From the NCBI RefSeq assembly GCF_000184745.1, contig NC_014931.1, positions 6,076,001 through 6,140,000 on the forward strand: a DNA stretch of 64,000 bases, read 5' to 3'. A program made the position numbers and the translations under genes. The notes below the pieces were generated by a model. The model was not told where the DNA came from and made no database searches. It saw nothing but the letters and a program-made list of their open reading frames with translations. Shown piece by piece: positions 48,240 through 57,149 of this stretch (its first letter is position 1; each line of letters opens with the position of its first letter). The DNA comes from Variovorax paradoxus EPS. GTDB lineage: Bacteria; Pseudomonadota; Gammaproteobacteria; Burkholderiales; Burkholderiaceae_C.

Positions 48240-49141
48240 ACGCCGGCCTTCTGCTGCTTGCCTTCGAGCAGCTTCACCATCACGAACAGCACGCGGTTCG
48301 CGGGCGTGGGCACGCCGAGCGCTTCGCCGCGGCGCACGACCAGGCCATTGAGGTGGTCGATTTCGCTGAGCTTGCCGCGTGCGAGGTCCTGTGCGGTGGA
48401 TGAGTACTGCGAGGGCATCGACTGCGCGATGCCGCGGATCGCCGCATCGGTGTCGCCCGGGATCACAACGCCTTCGGCTGCCGCCACGGCGAGGCATTCG
48501 GCGACCACGTCGCGGATCACGTCGTTCACGCCCACGCCCTTCACGAGTTCGCCATAGGGCAGCTGCGACACCGCCGAGAGCGCGTTGTAGGCGCAGTTCA
48601 GGATCAGCTTGGCCCACAGCGAGCCGCGCACGTTGTCGGATATCTGCGTAGGCACGCCGGCGGCGATCAGATGCTCTGCCACCCGCTCGCTCGCACGTGA
48701 AGGGGCGATCACCAACTCACCGCGACCGTGGTGCTTCACATGACCGGCGCCGGCCATCTCGGTGGCCACGTAGACCACGGCCGCCGCCACTTCATTCGAC
48801 AGCACCGAACGCACGCGCTCGTCGTTGTCCACGCCGTTCTGCAGCGTGAGCACCAGCGCATCGGGCGAGAGATGCGGCTTGATCTGCGCGGCGGCTGATT
48901 CGCTGTCGGTGGACTTCACGCAGAACAGCACGAGATCAGCGCCTTGCACCGCGCTCGCCTCGGTGCTCGCATCGAGGCGCACCTGCTCGTCGAAGGTCTT
49001 TGTCTCGAGCCGCAGCCCGTTCGCCTTCACCGCCTCGACGTGCGAAGGCCGCCCGATCAGCACCACCTCATGGCCCGCACGCGCCAGCATGGCGCCGTAG
49101 TAGCAGCCGACTGCGCCGGCGCCCATGACTGCAACTTTCAT
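48236..49141 (-). CDS. panE: 2-dehydropantoate 2-reductase (ketopantoate reductase family)
   Basis: NADPH-dependent reductase for ketopantoate in pantothenate synthesis, or a paralogue on another keto acid. The 301-residue protein starts MKVAVMGAGAVGCYYG (Rossmann loop). LTLQNGVDN and the catalytic-lysine region GSLWAKLILNCAYNALSA match KPR. Several KPR paralogues occur in these genomes, so PanE activity is likely but not certain. The stop overlaps the gor stop by 4 bp, tail to tail. Confidence 0.88.
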   Translation of the reverse strand: MKVAVMGAGAVGCYYGAMLARAGHEVVLIGRPSHVEAVKANGLRLETKTFDEQVRLDASTEASAVQGADLVLFCVKSTDSESAAAQIKPHLSPDALVLTLQNGVDNDERVRSVLSNEVAAAVVYVATEMAGAGHVKHHGRGELVIAPSRASERVAEHLIAAGVPTQISDNVRGSLWAKLILNCAYNALSAVSQLPYGELVKGVGVNDVIRDVVAECLAVAAAEGVVIPGDTDAAIRGIAQSMPSQYSSTAQDLARGKLSEIDHLNGLVVRRGEALGVPTPANRVLFVMVKLLEGKQQKAGV

Positions 49142-49202
49142 CGGTTCGTTTCCTTGGTTGTCCGTCCGGCTAAAGGTTAACCGCCCATTGCACAATGCCG
49201 CC

Positions 49203-50720
49203 ATGCCCTACATGCCCACATTCGTCGCCCCCGCCCGCTTCACCGACGCCGCCGCCGCACTCGAACAGGTCAAAGCCATCTACCAGGGCGGACTCGCCCA
49301 TCTGCGCGAGTCGATGCTGCGCTTCGTGGCCGGGGAGGCGCTGCCGGGCCGGGTGCGGGCCTGCTATCCGTTCGTGCGGGTGCACACGCACACGGTTTCG
49401 CGTCACACGCCGCCAGCCAATGCGGGCCTGAGCTACGGCTTCGTCGCCGGGCCGGGCCGCTACGAGACCACGCTGACGCGGCCCGATCTCTTCTCGCGCT
49501 ACTACCTCGACCAGTTCCGCCTGCTGCTGGAGAACCACCAGGTGGAGCTCGAGGTCGGCACCAGCACGCAGCCGATTCCGATTCACTTCTCGTTCGCCGA
49601 GAACGACCACATCGAAGGCACGATGAGCGAGGACCGCCGCGCGCTGATGCGCGACGTGTTCGACCTGCCCGACCTGGGCGTGATGGACGACGGCATCGCC
49701 AACGGCACCTACGAGGCGCGGGACGGCGAGGCGCAGCCGCTGTCGCTCTTCACGGCCGCGCGGGTCGACTACTCGCTGCACCGCCTGCGCCACTACACCG
49801 GCACCGCGCCCGAGTGGTTCCAGAACTTCGTGCTGTTCACCAACTACCAGTTCTACATCGACGAGTTCGTGCGCCTGGGCCACGAAGCGATGGCCGACGA
49901 GAACAGCGAATACATCGCCTTCATCGAACCGGGCAACGTGGTCACGCGCCGGCGCGGGCTGGATGCGGGCGCGAGCGCCACCTTCGGCCACCTGCTCGAT
50001 GGCAGCCAGGGCACGGCACCGCCGCGGCTGCCGCAGATGCCGGCCTACCACCTGGTGCGCGAGGACTACAGCGGCATCACGATGACCAACATCGGCGTCG
50101 GCCCCGCCAATGCCAAGACCATCACCGACCACATCGCCGTGCTGCGCCCGCACGCCTGGATGATGCTGGGCCACTGCGCGGGGCTGCGCAACACGCAGCA
50201 ATTGGGCGACTACGTGCTGGCGCATGCCTATGTGCGCGAGGACCATGTGCTCGATGAAGAGCTGCCGCTGTGGGTGCCGATTCCGGCGCTGTCGGAGATC
50301 CAGCTCGCGCTGGAGAAAGCCGTGGCCGACATCACGCGCTACGAAGGCCCGGACCTCAAGAAGATCATGCGCACCGGCACCGTGGCGAGCACCGACAACC
50401 GCAACTGGGAGCTTTTGCCCGGCAACCAGCCGCAGCGCCGCTTCAGCCAGAGCCGCGCGGTGGCGCTCGACATGGAGAGCGCGACCATCGCGGCCAACGG
50501 CTTCCGCTTCCGCGTGCCCTACGGCACTTTGTTGTGCGTGAGCGACAAACCACTGCACGGCGAGATCAAGCTGCCCGGCATGGCCAACCACTTCTATCGC
50601 GAGCGGGTGGAGCAGCATCTGCGCATCGGCATGCGGGCCATCGACATCCTTCGGGAAGAGGGCTCGAGCCGGCTGCACAGCCGCAAGCTGCGCAGCTTCG
50701 CGGAGGTCGCTTTCCAGTAA
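49203..50720 (+). CDS. amn: AMP nucleosidase
   Basis: Hydrolyses AMP to adenine and ribose 5-phosphate. The 505-residue protein has an N-terminal AMP-nucleosidase domain (~1-170) and a C-terminal nucleoside-phosphorylase-like catalytic domain (TMTNIGVGPANAKTITDHIAVL, AVALDMESATIAANGFRFRVP), where DMESA is the purine/ribose-binding motif. The length matches Amn. A CACAAT sequence just before the ATG may be a -10 element, giving a very short leader. It diverges from panE. Confidence 0.95.
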   Translation: MPYMPTFVAPARFTDAAAALEQVKAIYQGGLAHLRESMLRFVAGEALPGRVRACYPFVRVHTHTVSRHTPPANAGLSYGFVAGPGRYETTLTRPDLFSRYYLDQFRLLLENHQVELEVGTSTQPIPIHFSFAENDHIEGTMSEDRRALMRDVFDLPDLGVMDDGIANGTYEARDGEAQPLSLFTAARVDYSLHRLRHYTGTAPEWFQNFVLFTNYQFYIDEFVRLGHEAMADENSEYIAFIEPGNVVTRRRGLDAGASATFGHLLDGSQGTAPPRLPQMPAYHLVREDYSGITMTNIGVGPANAKTITDHIAVLRPHAWMMLGHCAGLRNTQQLGDYVLAHAYVREDHVLDEELPLWVPIPALSEIQLALEKAVADITRYEGPDLKKIMRTGTVASTDNRNWELLPGNQPQRRFSQSRAVALDMESATIAANGFRFRVPYGTLLCVSDKPLHGEIKLPGMANHFYRERVEQHLRIGMRAIDILREEGSSRLHSRKLRSFAEVAFQ

Positions 50721-50831
50721 TAGTTGGCAGCTGGAAGGCCCTTTTCAGGGTTTCTACCTAGGCGTTCATGCAGGTGTTTTGCACATTTTGCGGACATCAT
50801 CCGGTTACTTTTGAGAACAATCGGAAACAAA

Positions 50832-51845
50832 ATGCCTAGATCGTCACCTTCTGCCCTTTCCCGCCGCGATTTCAGCGCATGGGTGGCGGGCGGCGTCGCC
50901 GCTGCCTGCGCCGGCCAGGCCGCACTGCTGTGGCCCCGCTCGGCCGGTGCGGCCGAGCCGCAGCTGGTTGCCAAGTTGCGCATCGTCATTCCCGCCAACG
51001 AAGGCGGCGGCTGGGACCAGACCGGCCGCGCGCTCGGCGCGGCGCTGCTGGCCTCGGGCGCGGCGGGTGACGTGGTCTATGAAAACGTCGGCGGCAAGGG
51101 CGGCACCATCGGCCTTGCGAAGTACGTCGAGAAATACGATGCCGACCCCGACACCCTGCTGATGAGCGGCATGGTGATGGTCGGCGCGGTCGCGCTGCAG
51201 AAGCCCGCCGTCACCATGGCGCAGGTCGCCCCGGTCGCGCGACTCACCAGCGATTACGAAGTGGTAGCGGTGAAGGCCGATTCGCCCATCAAGACGCCCA
51301 AGGACCTGATCGCAGCCCTCCGCGCCGATGCGGCAAAGACCGTCATCGCGGGCGGCTCGGCCGGCGGTGTGGACCACATGTACGCCGGCATGCTGGCGCG
51401 CGTAGCCGGCAACACCGCGGGCCTCGTCTACCAGCCGTACCCCGGCGGCGCACAGGTGGTGGAGGCGCTGGAAACCGGCAAGGCGGTCGCCGGCATCTCG
51501 GGCTACAGCGAGTTCAGCGATGCGCTGGCCGGCGGCAAGCTGCGCGCGATCGGCGTGTCGTCCAAGCGTCCGTTCCTGGGCATTCCGTCGGTGCGCGAAC
51601 AGGGCGTGGACGCCGACCTCGCGAACTGGCGCGGCGTGCTCACCGGCAAGAAGGTGCCCGCCGAACGGCGCGCCGTGCTGCTGGAAGCCGTGCGCCGCGC
51701 GACCGGTGCCGATGTCTGGCAGAAGACCATCAAGCGCAACAACTGGGATGCGTACTGGATGGCCGGCAAGGATTTCGAGAGCTTCCTCGAACTCGACCTG
51801 GCGATGGCCGGGCCGATGATCTACCTGTTGAAACTCAAGGCCTGA
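50832..51845 (+). CDS. Orphan Bug/TctC-family solute-binding protein
   Basis: Periplasmic binding protein of the tripartite tricarboxylate (TTT) family, 337 residues. It has a Tat-type signal (LSRRDFSAWVAGG, cleavage after AGA). The core PANEGGGWDQTGRALG, VGGKGGTIGL and GGSAGGVDHMYAGML are TctC features. No TctA or TctB gene is adjacent, so it is one of the many orphan Bug proteins of this bacterial group; the ligand is unknown. Confidence 0.92.
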   Translation: MPRSSPSALSRRDFSAWVAGGVAAACAGQAALLWPRSAGAAEPQLVAKLRIVIPANEGGGWDQTGRALGAALLASGAAGDVVYENVGGKGGTIGLAKYVEKYDADPDTLLMSGMVMVGAVALQKPAVTMAQVAPVARLTSDYEVVAVKADSPIKTPKDLIAALRADAAKTVIAGGSAGGVDHMYAGMLARVAGNTAGLVYQPYPGGAQVVEALETGKAVAGISGYSEFSDALAGGKLRAIGVSSKRPFLGIPSVREQGVDADLANWRGVLTGKKVPAERRAVLLEAVRRATGADVWQKTIKRNNWDAYWMAGKDFESFLELDLAMAGPMIYLLKLKA

Positions 51846-51854
51846 AGACAGCCC

Positions 51855-52550
51855 TCAGGCGAACAGCTCCGGCATCTCGCGCTGCGCCTTGGGCGTGAGC
51901 GCGAGTTCGCGCCCGTCGAGCTCTTGCCGCACCCAGCCGCGGCGCAGCGACAGCTGCAGCCACGCGGCACCCAGCGCACCGCCCAGATGCGGACGGCGCT
52001 CGCTCCAGTCGAGGCACGCGCAGGCAAAGCGCCGGCGCGAACGGCGCACCGCATCGACTTCGACCCCCAGGCTTTCGAGCGCGATCGCGCCTTCGGGCGT
52101 GAGTTCGTACGAGCCGCTCTGCAGCCCGCTGAGCCAGCCTTGCGCATGCAGCCGGTCGTGCAGCGCGACGCCGGCCGTGCCGGCCATGTGGTCGTAGCAG
52201 GTGCGCGCGGCGCGCAGGCGGCTCGGCGTGTTCGGTTTGAACTCGACCGTGCGGGGCGCGCCGGCCACGACCATCAGGCTTTCGAGCGCGGCTGCGACGT
52301 TGTCGTCCGCAAGCCTGAAGTAGCGGTGCTTGCCCTGCACGAGCACTTCGACCAATCGCTCTTCCTTCAGGCGTGCGAGGTGCGCGCTGGCGGTGGAGGC
52401 GGCCACCTCGGCGACGGTGGCGAGCTCGGTCGCGGTGCGCGCGTGGCCGTCCATCAGGCAGTTGAGCATGCGGGCGCGCGCCGGCTCGGCGATGGCGCCG
52501 GCGAGGCGGGCCAATTGGAGATCTGCGTTGGCGTTCGAGGTCGTGTCCAT
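51855..52550 (-). CDS. ArsR-family winged-helix regulator with C-terminal extension
   Basis: A 231-residue regulator. Residues ~10-85 form the ArsR-type winged helix (LAGAIAEPARARMLNCLMDG, ASTASAHLARLKEERLVEVLVQGKHRYFRLAD). No CxC or other obvious metal-binding motif is in the recognition helix. A ~130-residue C-terminal region (CYDHMAGTAGVALHDRL, FACACLDWSERRPHLGGALG) is typical of a longer ArsR subgroup. It diverges from the P450 gene around a 10-8-10 inverted repeat. Confidence 0.9.
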   Translation of the reverse strand: MDTTSNANADLQLARLAGAIAEPARARMLNCLMDGHARTATELATVAEVAASTASAHLARLKEERLVEVLVQGKHRYFRLADDNVAAALESLMVVAGAPRTVEFKPNTPSRLRAARTCYDHMAGTAGVALHDRLHAQGWLSGLQSGSYELTPEGAIALESLGVEVDAVRRSRRRFACACLDWSERRPHLGGALGAAWLQLSLRRGWVRQELDGRELALTPKAQREMPELFA

Positions 52551-52577
52551 GCGGCCATCGTAAAACGCTGCGGCAAT

Positions 52578-52605
52578 CCACACTTCGTTCGCGGGCGAAG
52601 TGTGG
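52578..52605. promoter_or_regulatory. 10-8-10 inverted repeat, probable operator between ArsR-type and P450 genes
   Basis: CCACACTTCG and CGAAGTGTGG arms are exact reverse complements separated by TTCGCGGG. The site is centred 42 bp from both starts (52550 and 52634), the natural place for the ArsR-type protein to control both genes. Confidence 0.65.
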
Positions 52606-52633
52606 CGGCGGCGGCGATTGCACACTGCGCGCC

Positions 52634-53806
52634 ATGAACACAAGCCCCACTTCTCTCGTCGACATGCCTGTCGATCCGGTCGCGGCCGTCATGCACGCGG
52701 ACCCTTATCCCTTCTATGCGCAACTGCGCGCAGGCCCGCCGCTCATGTGGAACGAGAAGATGCGCGTGTGGGTCGCGAGCCGCGCGGACGTCATCGAATC
52801 GGTGCTGCTCGCGCACGGCGCGCTGCGTGTGCGGCCCGCCGCCGAACCGGTTCCACGCGCCATCGCCGGTAGTCCGGCCGGCGAGGTGTTCGGCCATCTG
52901 GTGCGCATGAACGATGGCGCTGCGCACCAGGGGCATCGACCCGCGTTGCAGCGCGCGCTGGCCGGGCTGGACCTGAATGCCGTGCACACAGCGGCCTTGC
53001 GGGTTGCGCGCGACGTGCCGATGGCGCCTTTGTCGGACGCGTTGTTTTCGATGCCCATGCAGGCGGTCGCGCAGTTACTCGGTTTTGCAGATGAAGCGCT
53101 GCCGCAGGTGGACCGCTGGATGCGCGATTTCGTCGCCTGCCTGTCGCCGCTGTCGACGGCGGACCAGTTGCAGGCGGCGAGCGCTGCCGCGGGCGAACTG
53201 ATGACGCGCTTCGAGCTGCTGACCGCGAGTGCGCCTCCTCGCAACGGCACGCTGCTCGCGGCCGTGCTGGCCGAGAGCGGTGCCGGCACGCCGCTCTCGC
53301 GCTCCCTGCTCGCCAACCTCGTCGGCCTGCTCTCGCAGACCTGCGATGCGACGGCCGGCCTGCTGGGAAACAGCCTCATCGCACTGATGCGCGAACCTTC
53401 ATTGCGCCAGGCTGCGTGCACCCGCGACGGACTGCAGGCCATCGTGGATGAGACGGCGCGGCACGATCCTTCGGTTCACAACACGCGCCGCTTCGCGATC
53501 GAGCCCATCACCATCGCAGGCACGCCGCTGGCGGCGGGCGATGCGGTGCTGCTGGTGCTGGCCGCTGCCAACCGCGACCCGGCTTTCAACCCCGAGCCGG
53601 ACCGCTTCCAGCTGGTGCGCGAACGGCGCCGCATGCTCGGCTTCGGCCACGGCATGCACGCCTGCCCGGGCCAGGCGCTGGCCTGCACGCTGGCGGCTGC
53701 GGGGCTCGACGCGCTGCTGAACCGCCAGCCCGATCTCGACGCGATCCGCGCGCGCGGCTGGAGCTATCGCCCTTCGGCCAACGCGCGCATCCCGGTCTTC
53801 CACTGA
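52634..53806 (+). CDS. Cytochrome P450
   Basis: Heme monooxygenase of 390 residues. The heme loop FGHGMHACPG is at 337-346 with axial Cys344. The K-helix ExxR is in DETARHDP. The I-helix reads SQTCDATAG: the acid is present, but the oxygen-activating Thr is displaced by one residue from the usual AGxDT pattern. FxPEPDRF is the meander. No dedicated ferredoxin is beside it. It diverges from an ArsR-type gene that probably controls it. The substrate is unknown. Confidence 0.93.
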   Translation: MNTSPTSLVDMPVDPVAAVMHADPYPFYAQLRAGPPLMWNEKMRVWVASRADVIESVLLAHGALRVRPAAEPVPRAIAGSPAGEVFGHLVRMNDGAAHQGHRPALQRALAGLDLNAVHTAALRVARDVPMAPLSDALFSMPMQAVAQLLGFADEALPQVDRWMRDFVACLSPLSTADQLQAASAAAGELMTRFELLTASAPPRNGTLLAAVLAESGAGTPLSRSLLANLVGLLSQTCDATAGLLGNSLIALMREPSLRQAACTRDGLQAIVDETARHDPSVHNTRRFAIEPITIAGTPLAAGDAVLLVLAAANRDPAFNPEPDRFQLVRERRRMLGFGHGMHACPGQALACTLAAAGLDALLNRQPDLDAIRARGWSYRPSANARIPVFH

Positions 53807-53811
53807 GGGGT

Positions 53812-54783
53812 TCAGCCGCGCGCGGTGGCCCAGTGCCCCGTGCCCGCAAGGTGCGGCGACAGTTGCGCATCACCCCAGCGCAGCGGTAGCGCGGCCGGCC
53901 GGCGCAAGGCGTGCTCGACATGCAGGCGCAGCAGACGCTCGGCGCCTTCGAACTCGGCAAGCTCGGGACCGTCCAGCACGATCTCCGCGGTCGCCACCAC
54001 ATGGAGCAGCTCGCCGTTGTCGTAGTCGATGAACAGCAGGCCCGCGCGCGGATGAGCGAGCAGGTTGCCGAGCGTGTTGAAGAAACGGTTGCCGTTGAAA
54101 TCGGGCACGGTCAGCACACCGCCTTCGTCGACGCGAACGAAGCCGGGCCGCCCGCCGCGGTGCGACACATCGACACCGTGCGACCTGGCATCGGCTTCGT
54201 CGCCCGCGGCTGCCGCCTCCGGGTAGGCCGTGGCGATGAACAGCGTGTCGGCGCTGCCGATGAGCCGCTCGGCAGCGAGGTCGAGCCTGTCGAGCCATTG
54301 CACCGGCGCGCTGTCCGTTCGCGCAGCCGCGAACACCGGCTCGCGCGCCTGGATGTACCGCGGGCAATTGCCGAAGCTCTGTTGCACCTCGAGCATGAAG
54401 CCCGTCGCATCGAGCGATTCGACCGTGCCGTTCATGCGGTTGCGCCGCCGCGTGTGCGGCTCGATGCCCAGCAGGCCGAGCGGAGCGCCTTGTGCAAGCT
54501 GGCCCGCGAGCGGATCGCCGGCCGCGGGCACCGCATCGACGCGCAGGTGGGTCGCATCGGGCGAATGCGCGAAGCCCGCGGGCGCTGCGAGCACGCTGGC
54601 CCAGGGCTGCAGGTTCGCATCGAGGCTGCCGACCACGACGAACGGCAGTTGCGCGAAGAATTCGCGGTGCTGGTCGGGCATGTAGTCGCGGATGACGCGC
54701 GGCCCTGCGAACGCCATCTGCTCGCGCGAGCCGGCCTGCATTTGCAAAGCGCGCTCGCCGGCGTGGAAAGGTGCCGAGATCAT
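53812..54783 (-). CDS. Pyridoxamine-5'-phosphate oxidase-like FMN-binding protein
   Basis: A 323-residue PNPOx-superfamily protein. FFAQLPFVVVGSLDANLQPWASVL and FVRVDEGGVLTVPDFNGNRFFNTLGNLLAHPRAGLLFID form the two halves of a split-barrel flavin-binding fold. It is longer than simple PNPOx enzymes and resembles the group often fused to or encoded beside ferredoxin reductases. It overlaps the GST gene by 4 bp, indicating coupled translation. The reaction is unknown. Confidence 0.88.
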   Translation of the reverse strand: MISAPFHAGERALQMQAGSREQMAFAGPRVIRDYMPDQHREFFAQLPFVVVGSLDANLQPWASVLAAPAGFAHSPDATHLRVDAVPAAGDPLAGQLAQGAPLGLLGIEPHTRRRNRMNGTVESLDATGFMLEVQQSFGNCPRYIQAREPVFAAARTDSAPVQWLDRLDLAAERLIGSADTLFIATAYPEAAAAGDEADARSHGVDVSHRGGRPGFVRVDEGGVLTVPDFNGNRFFNTLGNLLAHPRAGLLFIDYDNGELLHVVATAEIVLDGPELAEFEGAERLLRLHVEHALRRPAALPLRWGDAQLSPHLAGTGHWATARG

Positions 54784-55436
54784 GCGACCCCCGCAAGCCC
54801 GACCTGCGTGCGCACCATCGGCACGAAACCGGGCAAGGCTTCAACGCGCGCGAGCCATTCGCGCACTTGTGGATAGGCTTCGAGCGACACGCGGCCTTCG
54901 GGTGCATGCGCCACGTAGGCGTAGTTCGAGATGTCGGCGAGCGTGGCTTCGGGGCCGGCGAGGAAGGGTTGGCGTTCGAGGTGAATTTCCATCACCGCGA
55001 GCAGCGCATGCGAACGCGTCACCGTCTCGGTCGGATCGACCGCAAGACCGAACAGCGCCATGACGCGCGCGGCCGCCGGGCCATAGGCCAGCGGACCCGC
55101 AGCCACCGAGAACCAGCGCTGCACCCGCGCCGCACCCACCGCGTCCTGCGGCATCCAGCGCGAAGGGTCGGCCGAATAGCGCGCATTGAGGTAGACGAGG
55201 ATCGCGTTGGAATCGGCCAGCGTGACGTCACCGTCCTCGATCACCGGCACCTGGCCGAACGGGTTGCGCGCCAGGAATTCGGGCGTGCGGTTGTCGCGCT
55301 GCTTCAGGTCGAGCTCGATCACCTCGAAGGGCAGGCCGAGCATCGAGAGGAACAGGCGCACGCGGTGCACGTGGCCCGAGATGGCGCTGCCGTAGAGCTT
55401 GATGGGTTGCGCGGGGCGGGTGTCGATGGCGTTCAT
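54780..55436 (-). CDS. Glutathione S-transferase family protein
   Basis: A 218-residue GST. The thioredoxin-like N-terminal domain (IKLYGSAISGHVHRVRLFLSML, NPFGQVPVIEDGDVTLADSNAILVYL) has the cis-proline and the glutathione-binding ES/DS motif. The helical C-terminal domain carries EATLADISNYAYVAHAPEG. The start MNAIDTRPAQ has AAAGGA 6 bp upstream. It diverges from a LysR gene and is followed by the PNPOx-like gene. Confidence 0.92.
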   Translation of the reverse strand: MNAIDTRPAQPIKLYGSAISGHVHRVRLFLSMLGLPFEVIELDLKQRDNRTPEFLARNPFGQVPVIEDGDVTLADSNAILVYLNARYSADPSRWMPQDAVGAARVQRWFSVAAGPLAYGPAAARVMALFGLAVDPTETVTRSHALLAVMEIHLERQPFLAGPEATLADISNYAYVAHAPEGRVSLEAYPQVREWLARVEALPGFVPMVRTQVGLAGVA

Positions 55437-55562
55437 GAAAAGTCCTTTGCAGTGTCGAGACGAGGGCCGGGGTTGGCGTGTTCCCGATTCTTCTCTCTTG
55501 CATCCGATGAATGAATAGCCATTTTTGTATTTGACTGCTGCGTTTTCCGGTTTAATCGCGGC

Positions 55563-56453
55563 ATGGACCGCTTCAAAGCCATGCAGACCTTCGTGCAGAT
55601 TGCCGATCAAGGCAGCATGACCCGCGCCGCCGAGTCGCTGGGTACCTCGCTGCCCGCGGTGGTGCGTTCATTGGCCGCGCTCGAGGCGCACCTGGGCGTG
55701 CGCCTTTTTCATCGCACCACCCGCCGCCTGTCGCTCACCGAAGAGGGCCGCCACTACCTGCCGAGCGCGCGCGAGGTGCTGCTCGCGGCCGACGCCGCCG
55801 ACCGCGCGCTCAACGCCGAGGCGCGCGAGCCGGCGGGCCAGCTCACCATCACCGCGCCGGTGCTGTTCGGCCACATGTACGTGGCGCCGGCCATCACCCG
55901 CTTCATGAAGCGCTACGACAAGGTGCGCTGCAGCGTGCTGCTGTACGACCGCGCGGTGAACCTGCTGGAGGAGAACATCGACGTCGGCATCCGCATCAGC
56001 CCGCTGGAAGATTCGTCGCTCGTGGCGCAGACGCTGGGCACCATCCGGCGCGTGGTGGCGGTGAGCCCCGACTACCTCGCGCGCCACGGCACGCCGCAGC
56101 ATCCGCGCGAGCTGAACGGCGCACCGTGCGTGCGCGGCCGCATCGATGCGCCACCGCAATGGCAGTTCCACGAGGCCGGTAAGACGATCAGCGTGACGCC
56201 GAGCAACCGGCTGGAGTTCAACCACCTCGCGCCCGCTGTCGAGGCCTGCGCCGCGGGCATGGGCTTCGGCATCTTCTTCTCGTACCAGGTGCTGCCCTAC
56301 GTGGCGCAGGGGCGCCTGGCGATCGTGCTCGAGGACTTCGAGCCCCCGCCGCGGCCGGTGAGCGTGATCTACCCGAATGCGCGGCTGCTGCCGGCCCGCA
56401 CGCGGGCTTTCATCGACTGGATGAAGACGGAGTTCAGCGGCTTGCGGATGTAG
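55563..56453 (+). CDS. LysR-family transcriptional regulator
   Basis: A 296-residue LysR protein. The winged helix lies at ~1-60 (GSMTRAAESLGTSLPAVVRSLAALE) and the effector domain at ~88-290 (LTITAPVLFGHMYVAPAITRFM). A possible TTGACT (55531) lies in the 126-bp divergent region. The divergent GST/PNPOx operon is the likely target. It ends 3 bp from the convergent envelope-protein gene. Confidence 0.92.
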   Translation: MDRFKAMQTFVQIADQGSMTRAAESLGTSLPAVVRSLAALEAHLGVRLFHRTTRRLSLTEEGRHYLPSAREVLLAADAADRALNAEAREPAGQLTITAPVLFGHMYVAPAITRFMKRYDKVRCSVLLYDRAVNLLEENIDVGIRISPLEDSSLVAQTLGTIRRVVAVSPDYLARHGTPQHPRELNGAPCVRGRIDAPPQWQFHEAGKTISVTPSNRLEFNHLAPAVEACAAGMGFGIFFSYQVLPYVAQGRLAIVLEDFEPPPRPVSVIYPNARLLPARTRAFIDWMKTEFSGLRM

Positions 56454-56456
56454 CCG

Positions 56457-57149
56457 TCATTGCGCAACAGCGGGCGCGGGTGCCGGGAGCGGCTTGCCTT
56501 CGCACAGCGCCGCGGCATCGGTCGCCATGCTGCGCACCGCCTCTTCCATGCCGAGGTTCAGCACCGACATGAACTCGCCATTGCCGCTCGCCCAGTTGGT
56601 GCGCGTGCCCATGCCGTGATAGAGGCGCGTGACCACTTCGCCGCCGGGCAGCCGGTAGCTCACCTTCAGCACCACATGCGAGACGAGGTTGAGCCCCGCG
56701 GACCACGCATGGGCCAGACGCAACGCGACCACCGCCGAGACCTGCGGGGGACCGGTGGCCGCAGCGGGCGCGCCGACGATGGGCTGGTAGCCATAGCGCT
56801 GGGTCGACAGCAACGCATTGCGCGTCCACATGCCCGCATCGCCGCTGCGCAGCGACTCCACCGCCCTCGGCGTGGCATGCACCGTCGGCATCATCAAGGT
56901 GAGGTTGCCGACGTAGACCTGGTTGTTGCGGGCATCCTCGATGGCCGGCAGGTAGAGCTTGCAGCCCTGCGGCACACGAAGGGTTTCCACCGGCGGACCG
57001 TTGGGACGCTGCTCCGCCTCCGGCGCCTGCTGGTAGACCATGTCGAGCGGCTCCGTTTCGGTGACCGCCTGCGCGAGGCCGGGCATGGCGCAGAGCGCGA
57101 ACAAGAAGGCCGCTGCCAGGCCAGTGCGAGGTTGCGAGGGTCGCTTCAT
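56457..57149 (-). CDS. Exported protein of unknown function
   Basis: A 230-residue protein with signal peptide ([19 protein letters not shown], cleavage after AQA). The mature part holds VPQGCKLYLPAIEDARNNQVYVGN, near the start, and a beta-rich segment (HVVLKVSYRLPGGEVVTRLYHGMGTRTN). The family is not one I can name. It overlaps the preceding lipoprotein gene by 4 bp, so the two form a translationally coupled pair and probably act together in the envelope. Confidence 0.82.
   Translation of the reverse strand: MKRPSQPRTGLAAAFLFALCAMPGLAQAVTETEPLDMVYQQAPEAEQRPNGPPVETLRVPQGCKLYLPAIEDARNNQVYVGNLTLMMPTVHATPRAVESLRSGDAGMWTRNALLSTQRYGYQPIVGAPAAATGPPQVSAVVALRLAHAWSAGLNLVSHVVLKVSYRLPGGEVVTRLYHGMGTRTNWASGNGEFMSVLNLGMEEAVRSMATDAAALCEGKPLPAPAPAVAQ

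Noticed and set aside
55511..55562. LysR box and leaderless start for the LysR gene at 55563
   Set aside because: ATA-N10-TAT and TTGACT-N16-TAATCG can be drawn, but the -10 lies too near the ATG and the box is weak, so neither is called.
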